From the NCBI RefSeq assembly GCF_023520795.1, contig NZ_CP046605.1:1159437-1223436 (forward strand): DNA of 64,000 nt. Reading direction: 5' to 3'. Shown one piece after another: positions 49,086-64,000 of this stretch. The translations under genes were made by a program, and so were the position numbers. How positions within the stretch are numbered: position 1 is the first letter of the stretch; every line of letters begins with the position of its first letter. This DNA comes from Corynebacterium accolens (lineage in GTDB: Bacteria; Actinomycetota; Actinomycetes; Mycobacteriales; Mycobacteriaceae). The notes under the pieces were generated by a model. The model made no database searches and was not told the origin of the DNA. It saw only the letters and a list, made by a program, of their open reading frames with translations.

Positions 49086-49105
49086 CTGGCGAAATCCCCC
49101 TTCTT

Positions 49106-49136
49106 ACCGCATGGTCTATGGCCATGCGGTTCTTTT
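49106..49136 (+). terminator. Terminator of the arginine operon
   Basis: ACCGCATGG (49106-49114) and CCATGCGGT (49122-49130) form a perfect stem followed by TCTTTT. Confidence 0.9.
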
Positions 49137-49250
49137 ATATTTCCAACGGGGGTAGGAGATCGACTCATTCCCAAGGTACTAACCGTGTTGTTGAACAAAT
49201 TGGGGGTAGTGGTGACATGGGTTACATAGTGTTGTGTTAATGTCTTTTCG

Positions 49251-49278
49251 AGGAATGAGACCTAGTACACGCATTCCT
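49251..49278. promoter_or_regulatory. Inverted repeat before the permease gene
   Basis: AGGAATG (49251-49257) and CATTCCT (49272-49278) are perfect inverted copies 21 bases apart (two helical turns), 24 bases before the start codon; a possible operator. Confidence 0.4.
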
Positions 49279-49301
49279 GCCAATGAAAGGACGATCTCTA
49301 A

Positions 49302-50819
49302 ATGACTGAAAATTCTCCACCGTCTAGTACTGGGCCGCACGAGAATGAGAAGGCGGTTTTCGCATCGGAAGATCATGGCCTGCAAAAGGGGATGGGCAAT
49401 CGCCAGCTACAGATGATTGCCATCGGTTCCGCGATTGGTACCGGTCTTCTTTTGGGTACTGGTAGCCGCCTGCAAACCGCCGGCCCGTTCCTAGCGGTGC
49501 TTTACCTCATCTGTGGTTTCTTCGGCTACATAATCCTGCGATCCCTTGGCGAGCTCATCGTCTACCGCCCAAGCTCCGGCTCTTTCGTCTCCTATGCTCG
49601 AGAGTTCTACGGCGAGAAGGCTGCGTTTGTTACCGGCTGGCTGTACTGGGGAAACTGGGCCATGACTCTGGTCGCGGATGGTACTGCGGTGGCCATCTAC
49701 ATCAAGTGGTTTAGCCAGTACACAACATGGCTCGACTCGGTGCCGCAGTGGACGCTTGCCCTCGTCGTCATCTGCAGCATCTTGGTATTCAACATGCTTT
49801 CGGTGAAGATCTTCGGTGAGCTGGAATACTGGTTCTCACTGATTAAGATCGTCGCTCTGATTATCTTTATGCTAGTGGCCATCGGTGTTCTAATCTTTGG
49901 TCATCCGAGTGGAGACCCGACTGGCTTCAGCCTGATTTCTAGTACCGGTGGCTGGCTGCCTAATGGCTTGCTACCTGCCGTGATTGTCATCCAGGGTGTT
50001 GTCTTTGCTTATGCAGGTATCGAGCTGGTGGGTACCACCTCCGGTGAAACCAAGGACGTAGAAAAGCACATCCCGCGCGCGGTAAACAACGTGCTCCTGC
50101 GTATTTTGGTCTTCTACTTTGGCTCTGTTCTGCTGTTGACCCTAGTGCTGCCGTACACCAACTACGTGGCAGAAGTGTCGCCCTTTGTGACCTTCTTCGA
50201 GTCCCTTGGCGTTGGCGTGGCCGCTCCAATCTTCCAGCTGGTGGTTATTACAGCCGCTATTTCCTCGCTTAATGCTGGCCTGTATTCCACCGGCCGCATT
50301 ATGTACAACATGTCTACTTCTGGCTCGGGCCCGAAGTTCGGTGCCCGTATGTCAAAGTCGGGCGTGCCCTATGGCGGCATCGTGATGGCAGCCCTGGTGG
50401 GCTTGGCAGGTGTCTTCCTCAACTATGTCGTGCCTGAGATGGCATTCGAAATCGTCCTCAACCTGGCTGCGTTGGGCACTCTAGCCTCGTGGGCTGCGGT
50501 TGCTCTATCTCACCTGAGGTTTATCCAACTATCCAAGAGTGGGCGTTATACTCGTCCTGGGTACCGCTCACCATTTGGTCAAGGCGGAGACTGGGCGGTA
50601 CTGATCTTCATTGGCCTGGTAATTATCCTGATGGCCTTTGATTATCCGATCGGAACCTATGCGCTTGCATCGACCGTGCTGCTCATTCCGGTCTTTGTGG
50701 CAATGTGGTTTGCATGGCGCGAGCGTATCCGCACTATTGCGGAGGAGAGGAAGGCAAAGCACCTGCCAACCTCGAGCTTCCCTGCCGCACCACAAACAGA
50801 CCTTCACTCCAAGAACTAA
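49302..50819 (+). CDS. Amino-acid permease (APC family)
   Basis: The 505-residue protein has about 12 membrane spans. It carries the APC start QLQMIAIGSAIGTGLLLGTG (unwound helix 1 that binds the amino group), then SLGELIVYRPSSGSFVSYAREFYG and YAGIELVGTTSGETKDVEKHIPRAVN, the AnsP/GabP/CycA pattern. The closely following ocd suggests ornithine, lysine, proline or arginine as substrate, but this is context only. AAAGGA precedes ATG 49302. It is 13 bases ahead of ocd. Confidence 0.88.
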   Translation: MTENSPPSSTGPHENEKAVFASEDHGLQKGMGNRQLQMIAIGSAIGTGLLLGTGSRLQTAGPFLAVLYLICGFFGYIILRSLGELIVYRPSSGSFVSYAREFYGEKAAFVTGWLYWGNWAMTLVADGTAVAIYIKWFSQYTTWLDSVPQWTLALVVICSILVFNMLSVKIFGELEYWFSLIKIVALIIFMLVAIGVLIFGHPSGDPTGFSLISSTGGWLPNGLLPAVIVIQGVVFAYAGIELVGTTSGETKDVEKHIPRAVNNVLLRILVFYFGSVLLLTLVLPYTNYVAEVSPFVTFFESLGVGVAAPIFQLVVITAAISSLNAGLYSTGRIMYNMSTSGSGPKFGARMSKSGVPYGGIVMAALVGLAGVFLNYVVPEMAFEIVLNLAALGTLASWAAVALSHLRFIQLSKSGRYTRPGYRSPFGQGGDWAVLIFIGLVIILMAFDYPIGTYALASTVLLIPVFVAMWFAWRERIRTIAEERKAKHLPTSSFPAAPQTDLHSKN

Positions 50820-50832
50820 GAAAGGAATTCTT

Positions 50833-51870
50833 ATGAACCACGCTGTTAAGTTTGTAGACGTCGAAAATATGGCGCGCTGGATTCAGCGCGAAGGCGTAGA
50901 GAACATCATTACTGGAATGGTGGATTACCTCGAGGCTGACTACCGCGAATGGGAGCGCTTTGACAAGATTCCGCGCGTTGCCTCCCACACCCCGTTCGGC
51001 GTCATCGAGCTGATGCCTACCTCTAACGGTAAGGAGTACTCCTTCAAGTACGTTAACGGTCACCCGTCCAACCCTGCTCGCGGTTACCAGACCGTTACCG
51101 CATTTGGTGTTATCGCTGACGTCGACAATGGTTACCCGACCTTCGAAGCAGAGATGACCCTCCTTACCGCGCTGCGCACCGCCGCCACCTCCGCCATGGT
51201 GGGCAAGCACCTTGCGCGCAAGGATTCCAAGCGCATGGCGATGATTGGTGCTGGCTCGCAATCCGAGTTCCAGGCATTGGGCTTCCGCGGCGTCATGGGC
51301 ATCGAAGACATCACCATTTACGATATCGACCCTGAAGCAGTGGAGAAGTTCAAGCGTAACCTGGAGCCGCTCGGCTTCAACATCACTGCTTGCTCTAGCG
51401 TCGACGAGGCAGTATTGGGTGCAGATATCATTACCACCTGCACCGCCGACAAGGCTCAGAACCAGATTCTTGCTGATCGCCACGTTGCCCCAGGCGTACA
51501 CCTCAACGCAGTTGGCGGTGACTGCCCAGGCAAGACCGAGCTAGAGAGCTCCATTTTGGACAAGTCCAAAGTCTTCGTGGAATTCCCGGAGCAGACCCGC
51601 ATCGAGGGCGAAATCCAGCAGAAGCCGGAAGACTTCCCGGTCGTGGAGTTCTACCAGGTACTCACCGGTCAAGCCACCGGCCGCGACGACGATGAGCAGA
51701 TCACGCTTTTCGATGACGTCGGATTCGCCATCAATGACTTCTCCGCGCTGCGTTACCTGCGCGATTCCGTCAAGGGCACCGACTTGGAGTCCGAGATTGA
51801 CATCATTGCCAACCCGGACGATCCTAAGGATCTGTTCTCCTTGGTTGCTAACGTTCCGTCCCTGCTTTAA
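50833..51870 (+). CDS. ocd: Ornithine cyclodeaminase
   Basis: Ocd converts L-ornithine to L-proline and ammonia with NAD. The 345-residue mu-crystallin-family protein has the NAD-binding MIGAGSQSEFQALGF, a preceding AEMTLLTALRTAATSAMVGKHL block, and the ornithine-type HLNAVGGDCPGKTEL loop with the catalytic Asp. Length near 350 and this loop favour ornithine over alanine-dehydrogenase paralogues. AAAGGA precedes ATG 50833. The upstream permease is probably co-transcribed. Confidence 0.88.
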   Translation: MNHAVKFVDVENMARWIQREGVENIITGMVDYLEADYREWERFDKIPRVASHTPFGVIELMPTSNGKEYSFKYVNGHPSNPARGYQTVTAFGVIADVDNGYPTFEAEMTLLTALRTAATSAMVGKHLARKDSKRMAMIGAGSQSEFQALGFRGVMGIEDITIYDIDPEAVEKFKRNLEPLGFNITACSSVDEAVLGADIITTCTADKAQNQILADRHVAPGVHLNAVGGDCPGKTELESSILDKSKVFVEFPEQTRIEGEIQQKPEDFPVVEFYQVLTGQATGRDDDEQITLFDDVGFAINDFSALRYLRDSVKGTDLESEIDIIANPDDPKDLFSLVANVPSLL

Positions 51871-51949
51871 GGCACGGGTGGGGCAGAGGGGCTCAACTTC
51901 TCCCTCTGCCTCGCTAAGGTGAGAACCACTATCCCTAGAAGTTGTAAGA

Positions 51950-51983
51950 GGTCCTTGTCTTCCTGCAAGACAAGGACCCTTTG
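51950..51983. terminator. Terminator between ocd and thiF
   Basis: GGTCCTTGTCTT (51950-51961) and AAGACAAGGACC (51967-51978) form a perfect 12-bp stem with a five-base loop, then CTTTG. It lies between convergent genes and may serve both. Confidence 0.88.
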
Positions 51984-52007
51984 TCACATTCGGATGTTTT
52001 GCACTAG

Positions 52008-53167
52008 TTAGTGATCCGGCATCCCGTGGAATGTTGCGGGCTGGCTCTTTATGCCACCTGCAACGTTGTGCAGCATAATGCTACGCTGTTCGGCTTCCTC
52101 AGCGAAGGCCGAGATGAAGCTGGCCGATCGCTTGCCGGAGGCGCAGTACACCCAGGCGTCGCTAAGCCCCGCGCCCTGCAGGGAATCGAGCAGGGAGCGC
52201 GCTGCCTCTGGATCTTCCAGCCACACGGAGGTTGGTAAGTGGTAATGCTTGGCGGTGGCGTCAAAAAAGAAATCATCAATTGCGGCCTCCCCGGCTTCGC
52301 GTACATCGATGGCCGCGGCGCCATCGCGCAGCTTATCGAATATCTTGTCAGCGGTATCATCGTCCTCCAGCACGGCACAGGCAGCGCCACCGTAGTTGTC
52401 CTGCAGCTGTGTGGTTAGCTCACGTGCTGGGTCGTGGGGCACGCGGAAGTGAGTGATGGAGGAACTCAGGGCATCGTAGATGCTCAACAGACCAACCCGG
52501 TCGCGGTTCATGCCGGTGGCGAACTGGATTAGCTCGGTCGACATCAGGCCCGCGACCACGCTTGTGGTCACGCCCAGCACGCCGGCGGTGGCGCAATCCG
52601 GCACGGAATCGGGATCGGGTTGCAGGGGATAGAGGTCCCGTATGCCCACGCCCGATTCGGCACCGGGTCCAGACCACCACACTGCGCAGTCGCCGCGAAA
52701 TCGCAGCACCGAGCCCCATACCAGCGGGGTACCCGTGATCTCCGCAGCATCAGCGGCTAGGAACTTGGTGGCAAACGTATCGGAACCATCCACCAGGATG
52801 TCCACTCCACGGAGATAATCCACGGCGTTGTCGGCGGTAAGCCGGTCGCGAATCGCATGCACCACGATGCCGGGCTGCAGCTGCTCGAGCTTTTCGGCGG
52901 CGACCTCCACCTTGGATCTACCCACATCCTGGGCGCCGAATAGGATCTGGCGGTGGATATTGGTGAGATCCACCGTGTCGTCGTCGATCACAGAAATCTC
53001 GCCCACACCGGCGGCAGCCAGTTGCTGCATCAGGGGGCAACCCAAACCACCAGCGCCGATGACGAATACGTGGGTACCGTGCAGCGCTTCCTGCTGGGCG
53101 ATGCCAAAACCGGGCAACAGGGTCTGGCGGGCCACTCTATGCAGCTCTTCGCGGGGCAGTTGGCTCA

Positions 53168-53168
<1 letters not shown>
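52008..53168 (-). CDS. thiF: ThiF-type ThiS adenylyltransferase with rhodanese domain
   Basis: ThiF adenylates the C-terminal Gly of ThiS so it can carry sulfur. The 386-residue protein has an E1-like domain (VIGAGGLGCPLMQQLAAAGVG, DDDTVDLTNIHRQILF, DGSDTFATKFL, DCATAGVLG) and a C-terminal rhodanese domain ending in the active-site loop YCASGKRSASF. The domain pair could make one protein both activate ThiS and supply sulfur. It is the last gene of the thi operon; its ATG overlaps the thiG stop (TAATG). Confidence 0.9.
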
Positions 53169-53959
<791 letters not shown>

Positions 53960-54163
53960 CTAACCGCCCTGTACGGCGATGAGGATATCGAGCTCATCGC
54001 CGTTGGCGACTTCATAAGACCAGTTGCTGGCTGGAACGACATCGCCATTGACGGCTACGGCCACGCCTTTCGGCACGGCATCGCCAGTTTCTGCTTCTAC
54101 AATGGTGCCCACGGTGATCGGCCCATCGCTGTTGCGGGGTTCTCCATTAACCGTGTATTCCAT
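53960..54163 (-). CDS. thiS: Sulfur carrier protein ThiS
   Basis: A 67-residue ubiquitin-like protein starting MEYTVNGEPRN and ending AVQGG; the terminal Gly-Gly becomes the thiocarboxylate. AAAGGAAT lies upstream of the ATG. It sits between thiO and thiG, nine bases from thiG. Confidence 0.94.
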   Translation of the reverse strand: MEYTVNGEPRNSDGPITVGTIVEAETGDAVPKGVAVAVNGDVVPASNWSYEVANGDELDILIAVQGG

Positions 54164-54187
54164 GGTGCTTATTCCTTTCTTTTGTGG

Positions 54188-55301
54188 CTATCGGGCGTGG
54201 CGTAGCGGATCGCAGGCCGAAATGTCTATCCCCGGGGACGTGCCCAATCCCAACTGGGCACCCACCTTAGCCCCCAGGGCGGACAGGAGGATTCCGTGGC
54301 GGAAGTACCCGGTGGAGATCACTAGCCCGTCGCGTACTTTGCCCAGGTAGGGCAAATCATCGGGGGTGCCTGGCCGGGCTCCAACGATCGCTTCGATGAA
54401 CTCGCAATCCTCCAGTCCCGGAACCACGCGGATGGCATCGCGAAGGAGCGTGTGCACACCGTCCACAGACGGGCCCTTGCGGTTGTCTTCGCGGCTGGTA
54501 GCACCGATAGCGATGGTGCCGTCGGTGCGGGGAATAACATACACCGGCCGATCCTCCACGAATGCGCGCACCACCCGGGTGATTGGCGCTAGCTCCTCTG
54601 GTACCCGCAGCCGCAGCATGTCACCCAACACCGGCCTCAGCGCTAGGGGATTGGCACCCTCGAACCAGCCATCCACGTCCTTGGCGCCCAGCCCGTTGCA
54701 GAGGTAGATCATGTTGGCAGTGACCATGGGGGCATCGGCAAGCTGCACATTTTGGCCGTCGATGCGCGTTGCTGCCGTGGACAGAAAGCGAACCCCGGCG
54801 TGCTGCAGGTATTCCAGCAGGCACGCGCTGAACATGCGCGGGTTGATCTGATGATCGCCCGGGATTTCCACCGCGGCGGCCAGTTGGGGGCTGAGCCCAG
54901 GCTCTAGCTTTCGTGCTTGCCGCAATGGCAGTGCGTGGGCATCCATGCCGTGTTTCTGCTGTAGCGCCAGCAGCTCGCGGATGTGCACGCCATCGGCGCG
55001 GTCGGCGCCCACCACCAGGGTGGATTCACGGCGATGCCCGGTCGGTGCGGTGGTTTTCGCACTCAACCTGATTAGCAAATCCGGGAACATCTCGCCCGAA
55101 GCAACCATCAGCGGGTACAACGGCTCTTGCCGGTATTGCACCTCCGCCACCGGAGCCAGCATGCCGCCGGCCACGAAGGTGGCACCGCTAATGGGGTGGG
55201 GATCGATCACCACGATTTCCTGTGGGTCGACACCCGCATCCACCAACTCGAATGCGGTGGTAAGCCCGATGATTCCCGCGCCAATGATCGCGTGCTCGGC
55301 A

Positions 55302-55309
<8 letters not shown>
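54188..55309 (-). CDS. thiO: Glycine oxidase ThiO
   Basis: ThiO oxidises glycine to the imine used by ThiG in aerobes. The 373-residue FAD enzyme has the dinucleotide motif IIGAGIIGLTTAFEL, the following acidic end VIDPHPISGATFVAGGMLAP and the C-terminal DAO motif GYFRHGILLS. I chose ATG 55309, which overlaps thiE by eight bases; an in-frame ATG at 55327 is an alternative and the N-terminus further upstream lies in thiE and is not real. Confidence 0.92.
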
Positions 55310-57915
<2,606 letters not shown>

Positions 57916-57920
57916 TCATT

Positions 57921-58018
57921 CTTCCTTCGCTGGTTCTAACCAGGCAGGTTCTAGCGGTACTCACGCGGGCATACAGCGCGATCTCAGCTCGATACCTCGA
58001 GCGCCCGTGTTCGGTTGC
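57921..58018 (-). promoter_or_regulatory. TPP riboswitch upstream of thiC
   Basis: Read on the minus strand the region holds the conserved TPP-aptamer parts in order: ACGGGCGC near the 5' end, the GCTGAGA pyrimidine-sensor bulge, GCCCG, then GAACCTG, CTGG..CCAGCG and AAGGAAG. The 3' end of the aptamer lies a few bases from the GAGGAG ribosome-binding site of thiC, which suggests control of translation initiation. Boundaries are approximate. Confidence 0.92.
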
Positions 58019-58134
58019 GCCTTCCACTGTAACGCACACCACGCGAGGGTGAAGTTATGGGTTAGGCGATTGACCGAGGGGACATCGGCAAGCAACATCA
58101 GGGAGTCACTAAATAGCTTGTCTGGGGTACGGGT

Positions 58135-58140
58135 TAGACT
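58135..58140 (+). promoter_or_regulatory. -10 element, leaderless start of Trm112-like gene
   Basis: TAGACT followed by seven bases and ATG 58148; no ribosome-binding site. Confidence 0.55.
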
Positions 58141-58147
58141 AGGCAGC

Positions 58148-58315
58148 ATGATCGATCAGAAGCTCCTAGAGATCCTCGTGTGCCCCATCGACAAGCAGGC
58201 GCTGGAGGATCACGGCGACTATTTGGTGAACCCAAGGCTGAACAAGGCCTATCCGGTGCAGGATGATATTCCGGTCATGCTGGTCGACGAAGCCAAGGAC
58301 TGGCCCATTAAGTAG
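58148..58315 (+). CDS. Trm112-like (UPF0434) small protein
   Basis: The 55-residue protein starts MIDQKLLEILVCPIDKQAL and ends NKAYPVQDDIPVMLVDEA, the Trm112/YcaR pattern. Eukaryotic Trm112 activates methyltransferases; the bacterial function is unclear. Only one cysteine is present, so the zinc site of the eukaryotic protein is not intact. It precedes tyrS by 54 bases and diverges from thiC. Confidence 0.85.
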   Translation: MIDQKLLEILVCPIDKQALEDHGDYLVNPRLNKAYPVQDDIPVMLVDEAKDWPIK

Positions 58316-58369
58316 AGCGCCGCGCTCTGGAAAGACAACACGTAATAGGGAACAAGGGAGCACCTACGT

Positions 58370-59656
58370 ATGAGCAACACCACGAACATTATCGATGAAC
58401 TGCAATGGCGCGGGCTGATCAACCAGTCCACAGATCTGGAGGCATTGAAGGAAGCCGCAGAGAGCCCGATCAGCTTGTACTGCGGTTTTGACCCGACGGG
58501 AAGCTCGCTGCACGCTGGCCACCTCGTGCCGCTGATTATGCTGAAGCGCTTCCAACGCTTCGGCCACCGTCCCATCGCGCTGGCCGGTGGCGCGACGGGA
58601 ATGATCGGTGACCCGCGGGATGTCGGAGAGCGCTCCATGCTCTCAGAAGAGCAGATCGCAGAGAATATGCAGGCAATCAAGGACCAACTTGAGGCCTTCG
58701 TGGACTTCACTGAGGCGGGCGAGTCCGCAATCCCGGCGGTTATGGTGAACAACGCGGACTGGACTAGCCAGATCAACGTCATCGAGTACCTACGCGATAT
58801 CGGTAAGAACTTTTCGCTGAATACCATGCTGGACCGCGATACGGTCAAGCGCCGCCTGGAATCCGACGGTATTTCCTACACCGAGTTTTCCTACATGCTG
58901 CTGCAGGCAAACGACTTTGTGCACCTGCACAAAGAGTACGACTGTGTGCTGCAAATTGGCGGTGGCGACCAGTGGGGAAACATCGTTTCCGGCGTCGATC
59001 TGAATCGTCGCGTGAATGGTGCGAAGGTCCACGGCCTGACGGTGCCGTTGGTGACAGATGCCGAGGGCAATAAGTTTGGCAAGTCCACCGGCGGCGGCAA
59101 ACTGTGGCTGGATCCACAGCTGACCAGCCCGTACTCCTGGTACCAGTACTTCATTAATGCTGGCGACGCGGTGGTTATCGACTACCTGCGTTGGTTTACC
59201 TTCCTCACTCAGGAGGAGATCGCAGAGCTGGCACGCAAGGTAGAGGAGGAACCCCACAAGCGTGAGGCGCAACGCGTATTGGCACGGGAGATGACCACCC
59301 TGGTGCACGGCGAGCAGGCCACCGAAGCAGTGGAGCTGGCTTCCCAGGCGTTGTTTGGTAAGGCAGAGCTGCAGGATTTGGACGAGGCCACGTTGTCTTC
59401 CGCATTGCAGGAAACCGAGATTGCCGAGGTCGGCCCAGAGGCAACGATTCTGGATCTGCTGGTTGAGGCGGGACTGGAAAAATCAAAGGGTGCTGCGCGC
59501 CGCACCGTGGGCGAGGGCGGCGCTTACGTGAATAACCAGCGCATCGAGGACATCGAGTGGTCGCCGAATTCCAACGATCTGCTGCATGGTTCGTGGCTCG
59601 TGTTGCGTAAAGGCAAGAAGCGTTTCGCCGGAGCACGGGTTGTGAATCCTTCCTAG
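58370..59656 (+). CDS. tyrS: Tyrosyl-tRNA synthetase
   Basis: TyrS charges tRNA-Tyr. The 428-residue class-I enzyme has the HIGH-equivalent HAGH in [17 protein letters not shown], the tyrosine-site YMLLQANDF and GGGDQWGNI, the KMSKS-equivalent KFGKS, and a C-terminal S4 RNA-binding domain ([19 protein letters not shown]). ATG 58370 follows a purine-rich region (AGGGAGC). It is complete. Confidence 0.97.
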   Translation: MSNTTNIIDELQWRGLINQSTDLEALKEAAESPISLYCGFDPTGSSLHAGHLVPLIMLKRFQRFGHRPIALAGGATGMIGDPRDVGERSMLSEEQIAENMQAIKDQLEAFVDFTEAGESAIPAVMVNNADWTSQINVIEYLRDIGKNFSLNTMLDRDTVKRRLESDGISYTEFSYMLLQANDFVHLHKEYDCVLQIGGGDQWGNIVSGVDLNRRVNGAKVHGLTVPLVTDAEGNKFGKSTGGGKLWLDPQLTSPYSWYQYFINAGDAVVIDYLRWFTFLTQEEIAELARKVEEEPHKREAQRVLAREMTTLVHGEQATEAVELASQALFGKAELQDLDEATLSSALQETEIAEVGPEATILDLLVEAGLEKSKGAARRTVGEGGAYVNNQRIEDIEWSPNSNDLLHGSWLVLRKGKKRFAGARVVNPS

Positions 59657-59680
59657 GGGCGTCACCTTAGCTGTTAACTG

Positions 59681-59732
59681 ATCCCTTGGTAATTGCATTT
59701 TTACGCTTTTGCCAGGGGATTTGTGTGTTTTT
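59681..59732 (+). terminator. Probable tyrS terminator
   Basis: ATCCCTTGG (59681-59689) pairs with CCAGGGGAT (59712-59720, one wobble), followed by TTGTGTGTTTTT. Confidence 0.5.
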
Positions 59733-59821
59733 CGGGGTTGGGTGTAACTTTATCGAAGTCGCCGAGAGGTAGCCGGTTGGTTACTTTTGAGTGGCTTTTT
59801 GTACTGACTTGGCTCGAGGAT

Positions 59822-59850
59822 TTGACTTGGTTCAGGTTGTTGGGTAAGTT
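59822..59850 (+). promoter_or_regulatory. rRNA operon promoter
   Basis: TTGACT (59822-59827) and TAAGTT (59845-59850) are separated by 17 bases, about 435 bases before the 16S gene. Additional promoters may lie in the surrounding T/G-rich stretch. Confidence 0.6.
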
Positions 59851-59910
59851 GGTACGAGCCGCCATTGAGAGGTTAACGTTTGGTTTAATTTTCTTGTGGT
59901 GTGTGGATGT

Positions 59911-59935
59911 TGTTTGAGAACTCAATAGTGTGCCA
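59911..59935 (+). promoter_or_regulatory. Leader antitermination (boxA-like) element
   Basis: TGTTTGAGAACTCAATAGTG resembles the conserved actinobacterial rrn leader element; a related copy occurs in the 16S-23S spacer at 62136-62160. Confidence 0.55.
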
Positions 59936-60285
59936 ATGTACTTATTTTTTATTTTTGTGTGCATGGTTGTGTGTTGATTGGTCTGTTGGCCAGCGAGTGT
60001 TTTTGCTTGTTGGTTGGTGTGTGCCGGTAAGGTGTTGGAATACGCATCTTTTTGAATACTGTTTAGTGTTTCGGCTGCATTGATGGATTGGTTGGCATGT
60101 GATTGTGTTCAACTTTTTGTCTCCCTTTTTTGTGCCCCGTCGGGTTGGGGAGGCAGTGATTTTTCTTTGTAGTAATTTTTGGACGCCAGCATGGGCCTGC
60201 TTTTGTGGGTTTGTGGTGGTTTGTTCTTTTGGTTAGGTTTGGGCTTTTCACGGCCTTTTCAGGATTTTGTTGTTCTGAAATTCTT
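59936..60285 (+). other. rRNA leader region, no gene seen
   Basis: About 350 bases of T- and G-rich transcribed leader between the boxA-like element and the 16S gene. No reading frame or tRNA is supported. Confidence 0.7.
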
Positions 60286-61804
<1,519 letters not shown>

Positions 61805-62307
61805 TAAGGAGCTTTTATTTTGGCTGCAGTTGCAGCCATGACCCACAGTTGTGGGTTGTCCACTGTTGTTTGATGGTGGGTTGGTGGTTGAGTAGGCGAG
61901 TGTTCTGCTGCCACCGATGTTTGGAAATTCCGGTAGGACATACACCTTAATCAGCAGGGTCTAAGTGTTGAGACAGTGCTTTGTGACATGCGTAAAAGTG
62001 TCCATGCATACAGGAAGTAAAGTTGATTGGTAAGTCGTTGGTGCATTGTTGGGTGTCTGGGGCATTATCCCCTTTGTGTGTGCCTGACTAGTTGATGCAT
62101 GCCGTGTGTTGTGTGGTGTGTGTTGGTTGGGGTGTTGTGTGAGAACTGTATAGTGGACGCGAGCATCTCACATGATGCCGCCTGCTGTGGGTGGTGTCTT
62201 GTGTGTGTGATGTGATTTTTCTTTTGTTTATTTTGTCAAGTTCACTTGTTGCTGCCACATGCTGGCTGCATGGCTTCGTGTTGTGTGGTTTGTGTGTGGT
62301 GGTTGGT
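61805..62307 (+). other. 16S-23S internal transcribed spacer without tRNA
   Basis: A spacer of about 500 bases. No tRNA cloverleaf was found. It holds a GT-rich low-complexity part near 62100-62310 and a TGTGTGAGAACTGTATAGTG element (62136 onward) like the one in the 16S leader, consistent with antitermination. Confidence 0.85.
62136..62160 (+). promoter_or_regulatory. Spacer antitermination (boxA-like) element
   Basis: TGTGTGAGAACTGTATAGTG followed by GACGC; shares TGAGAACT..ATAGTG with 59911-59935. Confidence 0.5.

Positions 62308-64000
<1,693 letters not shown>

Noticed and set aside
61805-62307. tRNA-Ile or tRNA-Ala in the 16S-23S spacer
   Set aside because: No cloverleaf or conserved T-arm (GTTCGA) in a tRNA context; spacer appears tRNA-less.

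Overview
The window is chromosomal DNA of a Corynebacterium. The evidence is gene content and order: thiL-ung-DAK2-recG, rsmD-coaD, polA, rpsA-ptsG-coaE-uvrB, uvrA-infC-rpmI-rplT, pheST-argCJBDFRGH, and tyrS ahead of an rRNA operon. As I recall it, this follows the C. glutamicum map. The glucose PTS permease matches the C. glutamicum PtsG layout and length, and many genes show the leaderless promoter-start arrangement usual in actinobacteria. I cannot name the species from sequence alone. No CRISPR array, prophage, defence island or secondary-metabolite cluster was seen; most of the window is housekeeping.

Layout. 0-7.5 kb: tail of a DUF3515 protein gene on the minus strand, then a plus-strand run thiL, ung, FakA/DAK2-like, recG, a tiny biotin/lipoyl carrier, rsmD, coaD and a TSUP transporter. 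7.5-11 kb: a four-gene overlapping minus-strand operon, DUF368/PopT-like translocase then an amino-acid ABC transporter (binding lipoprotein, permease, ATPase). 11-12 kb: a non-coding stretch holding a 529-bp mobile-element remnant with terminal inverted repeats and a perfect 8-bp target duplication, inserted at the terminator of a minus-strand tRNA with a CAA anticodon. 12-17.3 kb: polA, an AlkZ-like winged-helix protein, a small membrane protein, an RDD protein and a methyltransferase. 17.5-25.7 kb: rpsA, ptsG, coaE, DUF4259, uvrB and two universal stress proteins. 25.8-29.9 kb (minus): HelR/HelD-type helicase, a DoxX-like protein with coiled repeats, and an MBL hydrolase. 30-36.7 kb: uvrA, a beta-lactamase-fold lipoprotein, infC-rpmI-rplT behind a structured leader, a TM2 protein and a SpoU-type RNA methyltransferase. 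36.8-51.9 kb: pheST, the complete arginine operon argCJBDFRGH, then an amino-acid permease and ornithine cyclodeaminase. 52-58 kb (minus): thiamine operon thiC-E-O-S-G-F behind a TPP riboswitch. 58.1-64 kb: Trm112-like protein, tyrS, and an rrn operon (16S, tRNA-less spacer, partial 23S).

How the parts work together. argCJBDFGH make arginine from glutamate, argR encodes the repressor, and the adjacent ocd can divert ornithine to proline. The thi operon makes the pyrimidine and thiazole halves of thiamine and the coupling enzyme; thiL, 50 kb away, does the last phosphorylation. uvrA, uvrB, ung, recG, polA and the AlkZ-like protein form a scattered DNA-repair set. The items I rate most worth a second look are the inserted MITE-like element, the class-I tRNA with a leucine anticodon, the PopT-ABC operon, the set of leaderless starts, the infC leader with its AUC start, the two unexplained palindromes before ptsG, and the DoxX protein with its repeat region.
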